A program made the position numbers and the translations under genes. Source: Bacteroidetes bacterium GWF2_38_335 (GTDB taxonomy: Bacteria > Bacteroidota > Bacteroidia > Bacteroidales > GWF2-38-335). Taken from it: DNA of 64,000 nt. The stretch spans positions 353,548 to 417,547 of the forward strand of contig MEOH01000002.1 in the NCBI GenBank assembly GCA_001769535.1. Direction: 5' to 3'. Of the stretch, positions 7,647-16,118 are shown piece after piece. Numbering within the stretch: position 1 is the first letter of the stretch; every line of letters begins with the position of its first letter. The notes under the pieces are model-generated. The model saw only the letters and a list, made by a program, of their open reading frames with translations. It ran no database searches and was not told the DNA's origin.

Positions 7647-8360
7647 CTAAAAGTTGGGCTTGTGGACATATTTTGAATAAAACTTGTCAATGTATTCTAC
7701 TGCTTCTTCGGCAGTATCAACAACAAGCATCAAATCTAAATCACCTTCACTGATGTTTTTTTCCTTAATTTCCATGGTATTTTTAATCCAGTCGATCATT
7801 CCCTGCCAATAGTCCTTTCCGACTAATATAATTGGGAAACGGGCCACTTTTCCTGTTTGTATCAGAGTTACTGCCTGAAACAATTCATCCAGTGTGCCAA
7901 AACCGCCCGGCAAAACAATAAATCCCTGTGCGTACTTCATAAACATGGTTTTACGCACAAAGAAATAATCAAAATTGATCATTTTATCAGAGTCGATGTA
8001 TTTGTTGGGTTCCTGTTCGAATTCGAGTATAATGTTGATTCCGACAGATTTCCCCCCTCCCCTTTTGGCTCCTTTGTTACCTGCCTCCATGATACCTGGT
8101 CCGCCCCCGGTTATAACTCCGTATCCTAAGCTGGTCAATCTAAAGGCAATATCTTCAGCTAAAATATAATACTTATTATCCTGACTGGTACGGGCTGATC
8201 CGAAAATCGAAACACAGGGTCCGATTTTAGACAGCTTATCAAATCCTTCAACAAATTCGGACATGATTTTGAAAATCATCCATGAATTGGTACTCCTGAT
8301 TTCGGGCCAGTCCTTTTCCCTGAACGCCCTTTGTATTCTTTCTTCGTTACTTTTTCCCAT
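7647..8360 (-). CDS. LOG family protein (TIGR00730 Rossmann fold)
   Basis: 237 residues of the LOG/YgdH family. It shows the ITGGGPGIMEAGNKGA segment and the signature PGGFGTLDELF, whose Arg/Glu/Thr residues bind a nucleoside monophosphate. Family members include cytokinin riboside 5'-monophosphate phosphoribohydrolases and bacterial nucleotide N-glycosidases acting on AMP-like substrates in the cytoplasm. The ~40-residue N-terminal extension (QRAFREKDWPEIRS) is typical of the longer Bacteroidota group. The start is an ATG at 8360, with a TATTTTTG -7-like box at 8390-8397 on the minus strand. A strong terminator follows, so this is likely a single-gene unit. The physiological substrate cannot be decided from sequence. 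Confidence 0.9.
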   Translation of the reverse strand: MGKSNEERIQRAFREKDWPEIRSTNSWMIFKIMSEFVEGFDKLSKIGPCVSIFGSARTSQDNKYYILAEDIAFRLTSLGYGVITGGGPGIMEAGNKGAKRGGGKSVGINIILEFEQEPNKYIDSDKMINFDYFFVRKTMFMKYAQGFIVLPGGFGTLDELFQAVTLIQTGKVARFPIILVGKDYWQGMIDWIKNTMEIKEKNISEGDLDLMLVVDTAEEAVEYIDKFYSKYVHKPNF

Positions 8361-8479
8361 AGTATAATCTGTTTAAAATTTGGAATACGCAAAAATACAT
8401 AAAAAGTTATTTTGTGAAGATAATTCAATTTATCTAAAAAAAACAACTCCGATAATATTTTCAGAAAAGCGACTGATTG

Positions 8480-11400
8480 TTACCTTAACAGCGTTACTGT
8501 TCCGGCTTTTTCACGCTGAACTTCTCTTTCATCTGTAAATTTCACGAGCCAGGTATATACTCCCGATGGTGCATAATCACCTCCCTTTATCCTGCCATCC
8601 CACCCGTGAAGCTCAGGATTGTCTTCAAAATACTTTACCGATTCGAAAACAAGCTCTCCCCATCTGTCATATATATAAAAATTGAATTTTTCAGAAACGA
8701 TTCCGTTCCCAAGGACAAAAAAGTAGTCGTTGATTCCATCATTATTGGGAGTAAAAGCATCGGGTGCATAAAACGTATATTGGTCTTCAACCCATATCGT
8801 AGTTGTTGATGTATCACGACATCCGTATTCGCTGATCACCTCAAGTGTCACTGTGTACTTGCCAATTAAAGGATATTCGTGAACCGGACTGACCAAAAAA
8901 GAAGTGTTTCCGTCACCAAAACTCCATATATTCATATCACTGTAAACAGAATAATTGTAGAAATCAACTACCGGATGGACAATGGATACCACCTGCTTGT
9001 CAGGAGCAAATCGTGATTCCGGCTTTGGATACACATGTATCATTTCAGGGTCGGTGAATACCGAAACACAACCATAATCGGATATAGCATTTACAGTAAC
9101 ATCATAATCGCCCGATTCATCAATATTAAAAACGGGGTTCATAATATGCGAAAAATAAGTTGTGGCCCCGCTCCGCAATACCCATTCGTATTCATACCCA
9201 TCATCTCCGTCGTTCACATTGAAATGAACCTCAACAGGCTCACAGCCACCTGTAATGTCTGCCGAAATGCTTATCTCAGGGCTTGAAACCTGAACTATTT
9301 CAACCTGATCTGTGGCTTGCGGACTGCCGCATACATCCTCAATGGTTATTTCAATTATTTCTGTTTCGTCGGTTTCCAGAGTATATGGAAATGAAATAAT
9401 TTCACCATCAATGGTAATCATATATGGCCCGCCATCGCCTCCTCCGTATCCCAGTGATTCAATCACTACCGGTTCACCCGGACAAACAGAATCGTATTCG
9501 GGACTCACATTAATATATAATGCAGGGTAAACGTCAACCATGGTTCCTGAGTTTCGGATACACCCCGCCTGATCGGTTACAGTAATTGAATACCAGGTGC
9601 TGCCTGTCGGAGTGACGGACATTGATGAAGTGATGTTGCCGTTGTTCCACAGATAGGAATAGGGCGGCAATCCCCCCGACACCATACAATGAACAAGTGC
9701 CGTGTGACCGATACAGGTCCATGTTTCAGGATTCATTCCCAGAACAAGTTCGGGATATTCTGCAATATCAAAGGTTTCATTTTCAACACAGCCATTGCTG
9801 TCGGTGATGGTAACCTGATAATTTCCGGCTGTAAGTGCAGACTGGTCCTGAGTATTCGATCCATTTGACCATTGGTATGAGAAAATATCTGTTCCACCAC
9901 TGACTTCAAGATTGATACTTCCGGATGCAGAGCCAAAACAAATCATATCGGAACCATTGATTGTTGTAGTAACCGGACCGGGATAAATAACAGGTTGTAG
10001 TTCGGGACCGGCCACGCAATTATTTTGTGAGATGGTAAGCTGAATGTCGTAATATCCCGGAGCAGACCATTGAATAAGGTAGGGACCGTCGCCGGAGCCA
10101 CTAAGGATATCGGCTCCGTTAAAATTCCAGAAATAATCTGCAATGGCTGAAGCATTTCCTGTATAAGTTACGGTTGTTGTTTCATCGAAACAAGCAGGAG
10201 CATCAATGGTAAAAGCGGCTGAAAGATTGTTTACAAAAGTTACCAGAACATTGTCTGTAGCAACACACCCGTTAGAGTTATCTGTCACATGAATAGTGTA
10301 CGTTCCAGGCTGATTGGCTTCGACTGTAAGAGAAGCTGCACCTGTTGCAATATTCCCATCGTTGGTTGTCCATGAATAAGATATGTCAGTCCCTGTCTCA
10401 GAGCCCGATCCGTTAAGCAGCACGGAGGTCACAAAACAGTCAAGCGTCATATCTGAGCCCGCGTTGGCCACCGGCATGTCTTCGTCTTCAAGCACAGAAA
10501 TGTCATCCGAATCAGTGCATCCGTTTACGGTATTGGTAACCAGCAAGGAATATGTGCCTGCCTGATCGACCTCAGGGTTTTGAGAAGTTTGACCAGAAAC
10601 AATATTTCCATCAGTGGTACTCCACTGGTAACTTATTCCGGCACCTGCACTCGATCCCGATGCATCAGGTGAAACCGAGGAAACGGTGCAGCTTAAAACC
10701 AGATCGGAGCCTGCGCTTGCAACGGGATTGACCAGATCGGTGGTAACAACAACCAGATCGGTTGCCACACATCCGTTGTCCTGATTGGTTACCTGAAGAG
10801 TATAGGTCCCACCCTGATCCACAACAGGAGATAATCCTGACACCCCGGAAACAATGTTGCCGTCGGTGGTGATCCAGTTATAGGTAATATCAGTTCCCGT
10901 TGATGAGCCAGATCCGTCAAGGGTTTGCGTGGGGTTATAGCAATTGATCACAAGATCGCTTCCTGCGTCGGCAGTGGGCAACCCGGTATCCTGAATGATA
11001 TCAGTCACATCAGATGCGGTACATCCGGTGGTAGAATTGGAAACTGTAAGAGTATATACACCGGGCTGGTCGATCACCGGATTTGTGGTATTGGCACCCG
11101 AAACAATGTTACCATCGGGGGTTGTCCATAAATAAGAAAATCCAACACCCGAAGAAGAACCCGAACCATCCAGGGTAAGGGTGGTTGTAAAACAATCAAA
11201 AATCTGGTCGGCACCTGCAAAAGCAACCGGATTGGGGTTGACGGTAACCAGTATTGTATCACCCACAAGACAACCTTCATAATATGAGTTCACGAAGCAA
11301 GTTCCACTGGAAACTGCGGTATAAAAAGGACTAAAAGAAGCGTCATGCCAAAGATAAGTGGCACCGGCAACCATAGTACCGTCGAGGTTGACTGATCCGC

Positions 11401-12595
11401 CATCGCAAAACTCCTGATCGCCACCCAGATCAATATTCAGATTTTGAATACTGGCATAATACTCGGCACGATGAATATCACCAACCTGACTCTGATTTAT
11501 AGCTGCAGCCATGCATGAACCATGGGTTGCAGGAACAGCTATCCATGCCGGCTGCGAATTATCATTTCGGGAATAAAGCGGATTACAGGCATCGCACTGG
11601 GTGGTAAAATCAGAGTAAAGGTATTTAACAGTAAAAGATCCGGTAGTGTCGGTGAGATAAACACCGTAATAACTTGCCTGACCAACAGAAGTAATTCCGG
11701 TTGTGGAATTGGGAAGCGAATTAACCCTGTAAATGTGAGCCCCTGAAGCTGCAGCAGCGGTTAAATCAGAAATTGTAAGCCGGTCACCGGCAGTAGAATT
11801 CAGTGAAACAATATTGCCTGTCCAGGAAGCCGGATAAAGATAAGCACTCTGGTCGCCAATGGCAGCACCAGAAACAGCCCATTCGGCAGTAGCATTGTGT
11901 GTGCCGTTGTTTCCATTGATTGTTTGGTCATTGATTACATTTCCCGATCCTTCATCAAACCTCCAGTATCCGACAAGGGTTGCCCATACAGGATGGGTGT
12001 TATCTATTTTTTTGCACATCCAGTCGCGTATCTGAGTTTGAGTCAGGGCTGTTTTAAAATAACAGATTTCATCAATTCGACCGGTAAAAAAAAACTGATT
12101 ACTGCGTCTCAGCCGTCCGATGCAAATATCGTAACCATCATTGGAATTAGCAGTAAGCACATCATTGAGTATTTTGGTACCACAGGCAATTCCATTGATA
12201 TAAATGGTAGTTTGATTGAGATTTTTCACACAGGCAAAATGTACCCATTTGTTTATAGGTATTCTTTCGGTTGAAGTAAGATCTTCCCAGGCAACCCCTT
12301 CTTTGTTCATGTTAAAGCGGAGGAAGTTGGTCGGACTGATATCGATGTGGATGTTACATTTTCCGGCATCGGCAACGTTTACCACTTTATCAAAAATTGT
12401 GCGATAACCACCCGAGTTGGTTTGGTAAATCCATCCTGAAATTGTAAAATTTTCCCATCCGGAAAGACTGTTTCCTGCATTTGAGGATATGGTGAAATAA
12501 TCATTGCCATCGAAGACAGCTGTGCTATTGGATCCCTGACTGATGCCCAGAAAAAAGGAAAAAACCGGAATAACCAGAAAAAGCTTTTTTATCAT
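8480..12595 (-). CDS. Large adhesin-like T9SS type B cargo with LamG and PKD/Ig-like repeats
   Basis: 1371 residues. Signal peptide 1-19. Residues ~25-195 form a LamG/concanavalin-like jelly roll (FDGNDYFTIS, WIYQTNSGG, FTGRIDEICYF), often carbohydrate-binding. Residues 457-790 are four tandem ~84-residue Ig/PKD-like repeats, each with an A-GSD..-C..-LDGSGS-...-W-T-DGNIVSG pattern and a conserved Cys pair. More PKD-type domains follow, including YIWSFGDGNTS-like motifs near the end. The last ~95 residues begin APDAFTPNNDGIND and end AGTVTLLR, the gliding-motility-associated (type B) T9SS sorting domain. The protein should be exported by the type IX system and displayed on or released from the surface. 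A role in adhesion or polymer binding is inferred. Confidence 0.9.
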   Translation of the reverse strand: MIKKLFLVIPVFSFFLGISQGSNSTAVFDGNDYFTISSNAGNSLSGWENFTISGWIYQTNSGGYRTIFDKVVNVADAGKCNIHIDISPTNFLRFNMNKEGVAWEDLTSTERIPINKWVHFACVKNLNQTTIYINGIACGTKILNDVLTANSNDGYDICIGRLRRSNQFFFTGRIDEICYFKTALTQTQIRDWMCKKIDNTHPVWATLVGYWRFDEGSGNVINDQTINGNNGTHNATAEWAVSGAAIGDQSAYLYPASWTGNIVSLNSTAGDRLTISDLTAAAASGAHIYRVNSLPNSTTGITSVGQASYYGVYLTDTTGSFTVKYLYSDFTTQCDACNPLYSRNDNSQPAWIAVPATHGSCMAAAINQSQVGDIHRAEYYASIQNLNIDLGGDQEFCDGGSVNLDGTMVAGATYLWHDASFSPFYTAVSSGTCFVNSYYEGCLVGDTILVTVNPNPVAFAGADQIFDCFTTTLTLDGSGSSSGVGFSYLWTTPDGNIVSGANTTNPVIDQPGVYTLTVSNSTTGCTASDVTDIIQDTGLPTADAGSDLVINCYNPTQTLDGSGSSTGTDITYNWITTDGNIVSGVSGLSPVVDQGGTYTLQVTNQDNGCVATDLVVVTTDLVNPVASAGSDLVLSCTVSSVSPDASGSSAGAGISYQWSTTDGNIVSGQTSQNPEVDQAGTYSLLVTNTVNGCTDSDDISVLEDEDMPVANAGSDMTLDCFVTSVLLNGSGSETGTDISYSWTTNDGNIATGAASLTVEANQPGTYTIHVTDNSNGCVATDNVLVTFVNNLSAAFTIDAPACFDETTTVTYTGNASAIADYFWNFNGADILSGSGDGPYLIQWSAPGYYDIQLTISQNNCVAGPELQPVIYPGPVTTTINGSDMICFGSASGSINLEVSGGTDIFSYQWSNGSNTQDQSALTAGNYQVTITDSNGCVENETFDIAEYPELVLGMNPETWTCIGHTALVHCMVSGGLPPYSYLWNNGNITSSMSVTPTGSTWYSITVTDQAGCIRNSGTMVDVYPALYINVSPEYDSVCPGEPVVIESLGYGGGDGGPYMITIDGEIISFPYTLETDETEIIEITIEDVCGSPQATDQVEIVQVSSPEISISADITGGCEPVEVHFNVNDGDDGYEYEWVLRSGATTYFSHIMNPVFNIDESGDYDVTVNAISDYGCVSVFTDPEMIHVYPKPESRFAPDKQVVSIVHPVVDFYNYSVYSDMNIWSFGDGNTSFLVSPVHEYPLIGKYTVTLEVISEYGCRDTSTTTIWVEDQYTFYAPDAFTPNNDGINDYFFVLGNGIVSEKFNFYIYDRWGELVFESVKYFEDNPELHGWDGRIKGGDYAPSGVYTWLVKFTDEREVQREKAGTVTLLR
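10226..11227 (-). repeat. Four tandem 252-bp coding repeats (84-residue Ig/PKD-like units)
   Basis: Units begin at protein residues 457, 541, 625 and 709. The first three are exactly 84 residues apart, and the fourth runs to about residue 790. Each keeps the order: Cys, GSGS turn, aromatic-x-W, DGNI(V/A)(S/T)G, GxY(T/S)L and a second Cys. The DNA of the units has diverged but still aligns. Confidence 0.85.
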
Positions 12596-12923
12596 AAAAA
12601 GTTAAAGCTTACGTTAACGAATACTATTTATACATAAACGGCTCTAAAAATAAGATAAAAAAAATTACCAATAATACACATTGGTATAAAAAGTGGGCTG
12701 AAAAAGTAAAATTTATTAACAATTTTTCAGCATTGAGATGCAATAAGAGTTGACTGAGAGCATCCATTAGTGATTTTCAGGGATTAACACCCATGACTTT
12801 TAAATGAAAAACCCTGAAAACCAGACTCTATTTTAGATAAAGCATATCTGATTTTCAGGGATTTTGAAATACAATGCAGTTTATGAATCTCCAAAAGGAG
12901 ACTTAAAGCAATTGTATTGTAAT
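12596..12923. other. Gene-free stretch with short direct and inverted repeats
   Basis: No credible reading frame. A 15-base direct repeat, tgattttcagggatt, occurs at 12771-12785 and 12849-12863, with a related inverted copy (aaccctgaaaac) near 12810-12821. Just past the stop of the downstream helical-protein gene, an imperfect hairpin pairs the atacaat and attgtat segments around ctccaaaaggag (about 12867-12920). This could be a weak terminator. Nothing else is recognisable. Confidence 0.5.
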
Positions 12924-13427
12924 TTATAGATAGTTCTTAGCTTTTTCGCTTTGCTCGGCAATTGCTTTTGCCTGACGGGCAAGATTGCTTTTTGTTTCAT
13001 TTAGCGCTTTAGCCCCGGTGTTAACACTTTTAATTGCCTTTGGCATTTTAGTTTTCGGGGTAATATTTTTGGCTGTTGTAGTCATTTCTTCAGTCTTACC
13101 GGCAAGATTAATCACCTGTGCCTGGCATTCGCCTGTCCTTTTAGTCATGATTTCTAGATTATTTTTCAGACTTGCTTTTTTGCCCTCTGTAATGTTGTTT
13201 GCATCAGCTTCAAAACTTTTCAGCATTTCATCGACAACTTTAATATCTTCATCTGCTTTGCAGGTAGTATCATAAAGTTCAAAACACTTGTCGACCCAAC
13301 CGTCTATCTGGGCTTCGCCAATAGGTTCAGGCTTTACAAGTTTTTCTTTTTCTTCCTGACCAAATGAAGCAACAGAAAGAAATGTAAGAAAAGCTACAAT
13401 CATTAAGAATTTGAAAGATTTTTTCAT
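12924..13427 (-). CDS. Small secreted helical protein, unknown function
   Basis: From the ATG at 13427 the protein has 167 residues and opens with a typical signal peptide (MKKSFKFLMIVAFLTFLSVASFG-Q). The frame extends 12 codons further upstream, but that start would spoil the signal peptide, so I prefer 13427. The mature part is lysine-rich and strongly helical, with heptad-like spacing in the last 100 residues (AKNITPKTKMPKAIKSVN and the following Ala/Lys-rich helix). It has two early Cys residues (CFELYDTTC). It resembles small periplasmic coiled-coil proteins of Bacteroidota, but I do not recognise the family. It is divergent from rplS and appears to be a lone gene. Confidence 0.7.
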   Translation of the reverse strand: MKKSFKFLMIVAFLTFLSVASFGQEEKEKLVKPEPIGEAQIDGWVDKCFELYDTTCKADEDIKVVDEMLKSFEADANNITEGKKASLKNNLEIMTKRTGECQAQVINLAGKTEEMTTTAKNITPKTKMPKAIKSVNTGAKALNETKSNLARQAKAIAEQSEKAKNYL

Positions 13428-13589
13428 ATTTCTGAATATTAGATTAAAATTTATTTTTTTCAAGAGTAAAAGTAAGTCATTTTTTAAATATCACCCTTAA
13501 AAATCTGTTAATTTTCTTTCAAGTTCACAGGTAATTAGCTAATAGTAATTTTTTTTGTCAATAAATTATTACATATAAAAAAAAAGTTA

Positions 13590-13597
13590 TACATTTG
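13590..13597 (+). promoter_or_regulatory. -7 box upstream of rplS
   Basis: TACATTTG fits the Bacteroidota TAnnTTTG consensus, 44 bases before the rplS ATG. A clear TTTG -33 element is not found at standard spacing. Confidence 0.5.
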
Positions 13598-13641
13598 CAC
13601 CTCTGAAATTTTGAATGTAAACATTTTAAAGAAATTTAGTG

Positions 13642-13989
13642 ATGGACTTAATAAAAGCAGTTGAACAGGATTTTGCAACAATGCCTAGCTATCCTGACTT
13701 TAAAGCGGGAGATACCATATCTGTCAATTATAAAATCAAAGAAGGAAACAAGGAAAGAATCCAGCAGTTTAGAGGCGTTGTGTTGCAGCGCAGGGGAAGT
13801 GGACATACCCAAACTTTCACAGTTAGAAAAATGTCGGGTGGTGTTGGTGTTGAAAGGATTTTCCCATTGGTTTCACCGGCCATTGACAGTATCGAAGTAA
13901 ATAAACACGGTAACGTTCGCAGGGCTAGAATATTCTACCTGAGAGGATTAACCGGTAAAAAAGCAAGGATTAAAGAAAAGAGATATTAA
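13642..13989 (+). CDS. rplS: 50S ribosomal protein L19
   Basis: 115 residues, the usual L19 length. Recognisable segments are [16 protein letters not shown] near the N-terminus, [21 protein letters not shown] in the middle and [20 protein letters not shown] at the basic C-terminus. L19 sits at the 30S-50S interface of the ribosome. I start at the ATG at 13642 ([11 protein letters not shown]). A GTG one codon earlier is in frame but unlikely. A -7 promoter box lies upstream and a strong terminator 10 bases after the stop, so it is a single-gene transcription unit. Confidence 0.98.
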   Translation: MDLIKAVEQDFATMPSYPDFKAGDTISVNYKIKEGNKERIQQFRGVVLQRRGSGHTQTFTVRKMSGGVGVERIFPLVSPAIDSIEVNKHGNVRRARIFYLRGLTGKKARIKEKRY

Positions 13990-13997
13990 TATCGATC

Positions 13998-14023
13998 AAA
14001 ACCCGCTTTTGGCGGGTTTTTTT
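13998..14023 (+). terminator. Rho-independent terminator of rplS
   Basis: Stem acccgc/gcgggt extended by A/T pairs (13998-14006 with 14012-14020), loop ttttg, then a T run to 14023. It sits between the convergent rplS and PorE-like genes and could also serve the minus strand. Confidence 0.9.
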
Positions 14024-14028
14024 ATGTC

Positions 14029-16116
14029 CTATTTGCTGATAATCACAAACTCGGTTCTTCTGTTTTTGGCTCTGCCCTCCTCTGTTTCGTTTGATGCGAT
14101 GGGTTTTGTTTCTCCAAACCCCTTATGCTGCATTCGGTCAAGTGAAATTCCCATAAGCACCAGATAGTCATGAACAGCCTTGGCTCTTCGAATCGACAAA
14201 TCCAAATTTGTTGCATCATCTCCTTCATTGTCGGTATGGCCTCTGATTTCAATTTTAAGTTTCGGATTTTCTTCAAGGAATTTGATAAAATTATCAAGAA
14301 TGATCAAACTTGACCTGTCAAATAAAGCAGAAGCTGTTTCAAAATTGATGTCTTTAATTTCAACAGTCTTTCCGGGTTCGATTGGTTTAACTTCAAAATC
14401 TATTTTGACGGGCTTATCAAATTTTTCTTCGGATGGCTTAATATACTGAGAAGTAAATGTATAGTCCTTTTTCTTGACGGTCATCAGAAATTCCTCATCC
14501 GGTTCGGCGGCAACGGCAATGGCATATTTACCGGTTTTTTTGTCAACCATACCTTCGGTTACTTTTGATGTTTTGGCACTGGTAATTTCAACTTTTGCAT
14601 CTTTCAGTTCAACTCCTTTATCATCGAGGAGCTGACCTTTTGCAAAAATTACTTTTTTCGGCCGGGCATCTTCATACAGATCGAAGCCATAAATATCCCA
14701 TCCACCTGTGCCTTCAAGTTTTGTGGAGGAAAAATATGCCTTTTTACCATCGGTACTCACAATAAAACCCAGATCGTCTTCGGCACTGTTTATGGGATAA
14801 CCTATATTTCGTGGCTCACTCCATCTGCCCTCCTTTTGCTTTGAGAAGTAGATATCAAATCCCCCGATTCCCTTTTTGCCATCTGATGAAAAATAAAGAG
14901 TCTGGCTGTCGGAATGTATAAATGGCGATTTTTCGTTTCCTGCTGTATTAATGGTCGGACCAAGATTTTGTGCCCTGCCCCATTTTCCGGTTTCATCGCG
15001 GACCGATCTCCAGATATCACAGTTTTGAACTTCGGTATCAAAATCTATATTTCCCGGTCGCACACTGGCAAAATACAGAACCTTGCCATCGGCTGATATG
15101 GATGGCTGGCTTTCCCATGAATTGACGCCATTAACATTCGGACCAAGATTTTTCAGGGGACTCCATTCACCGTCAATAAATTCAGAGACATAGATATCAC
15201 AATTGGTATAACCATCCCTGGTATCCTGGCACATGGTCACGTACAACTCACGGTTATCAATGGATATTGTAACAGCTCCCTGCTTTCCAGCCGATTTAAA
15301 ATCATTGAAAGGAAGCGGCATGGGTTGGCCGGCAAGAAATTCTTCATTGGGATCACCCACCGGACTTTTTCTCTGAGAAAAGGTAAACTCTTCAATAAAA
15401 TCGCCTCCCACATGGGTAGTCATCCCGGTTTTATAATATCGATGGGTAAAAAAAGCATATTCACCGTCAGGGGATATCAAAGGAAGAAACTCATCTTCTT
15501 TGGAACAAACACCTTTCAGGGGAACCGGATTAAAAGGTACGGGATTGTTAAGCAGGTCTTCATACATAATGCATTGCCTGTATTTTTTTTCTGCTATATC
15601 TGTTTTAACCTGAGTACCCTTATTTTTTTCAATGAACACTTTTAAATATTCGGCTGCTTTTTTATAATCGTCTTCGCCATAGAAATACTCTCCGAGATAA
15701 TTATACGAAGAGTAATCCATATATGATGGACAAAGTCCAATAACCATCAGATAGCTTTTTTTAGCTCTTGTAAAATATCCCGACATGCGGTTTGCTTCCA
15801 TTTCGTCGGTGCTCATTTGCGCTTTCAATGCCTTTTGCCAGAAAATATCCCCCAGCACATAATGAGCTTCATAGAATTTCGGAGCAATCTCAAGGGCCTC
15901 ATTTAAAAATTTTATGGCATCCCGTTCTTTTGTTTCCGCTTTGCCTGTTTTAAGTGTAACGAGTGCCTGATCAAACAACCCCAATGCTTTTTTATTTTTG
16001 GTGACAGGACATTCCTCTTCCTGTGCCGGTAATATAGCCGCACTAAAAACAAACACAAGCAAAAGAAACTTTTGCTTGTGTTCTTTCAATAATTTATTTA
16101 ATAACAGTAATTTCAA
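14029..16116 (-). CDS. PorE-like T9SS anchor: TPR, PD40 propeller, CRD, OmpA
   Basis: Up to 695 residues. Order of domains: hydrophobic N-terminus ending PAQ, TPR-like helices ~45-190, a PD40/WD40-like beta-propeller ~205-480 (repeated SPDG/SADG..LYF-S and DIY motifs), a carboxypeptidase-regulatory-like domain ~490-575, and an OmpA peptidoglycan-binding domain ~585-695 with GHTDN (Asp629) and LSIRRAKAV (Arg643/644). This is the architecture and length of PorE of Porphyromonas gingivalis, an outer-membrane-associated component proposed to tie the type IX machine to peptidoglycan. The frame contains no early ATG. Starts possible are TTG at 16116 or TTG at 16089, and the latter gives the better signal peptide. 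It begins two bases after the AsmA gene, implying coupled translation. Other PD40-OmpA proteins share the layout, so PorE identity is likely but not proven. Confidence 0.82.
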   Translation of the reverse strand: MKLLLLNKLLKEHKQKFLLLVFVFSAAILPAQEEECPVTKNKKALGLFDQALVTLKTGKAETKERDAIKFLNEALEIAPKFYEAHYVLGDIFWQKALKAQMSTDEMEANRMSGYFTRAKKSYLMVIGLCPSYMDYSSYNYLGEYFYGEDDYKKAAEYLKVFIEKNKGTQVKTDIAEKKYRQCIMYEDLLNNPVPFNPVPLKGVCSKEDEFLPLISPDGEYAFFTHRYYKTGMTTHVGGDFIEEFTFSQRKSPVGDPNEEFLAGQPMPLPFNDFKSAGKQGAVTISIDNRELYVTMCQDTRDGYTNCDIYVSEFIDGEWSPLKNLGPNVNGVNSWESQPSISADGKVLYFASVRPGNIDFDTEVQNCDIWRSVRDETGKWGRAQNLGPTINTAGNEKSPFIHSDSQTLYFSSDGKKGIGGFDIYFSKQKEGRWSEPRNIGYPINSAEDDLGFIVSTDGKKAYFSSTKLEGTGGWDIYGFDLYEDARPKKVIFAKGQLLDDKGVELKDAKVEITSAKTSKVTEGMVDKKTGKYAIAVAAEPDEEFLMTVKKKDYTFTSQYIKPSEEKFDKPVKIDFEVKPIEPGKTVEIKDINFETASALFDRSSLIILDNFIKFLEENPKLKIEIRGHTDNEGDDATNLDLSIRRAKAVHDYLVLMGISLDRMQHKGFGETKPIASNETEEGRAKNRRTEFVIISK

Positions 16117-16118
16117 TA

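Noticed and set aside
13428..13463. Longer N-terminus of the secreted helical protein
   Set aside because: The extra 12 codons would place a charged stretch before the signal peptide; the ATG at 13427 fits better.
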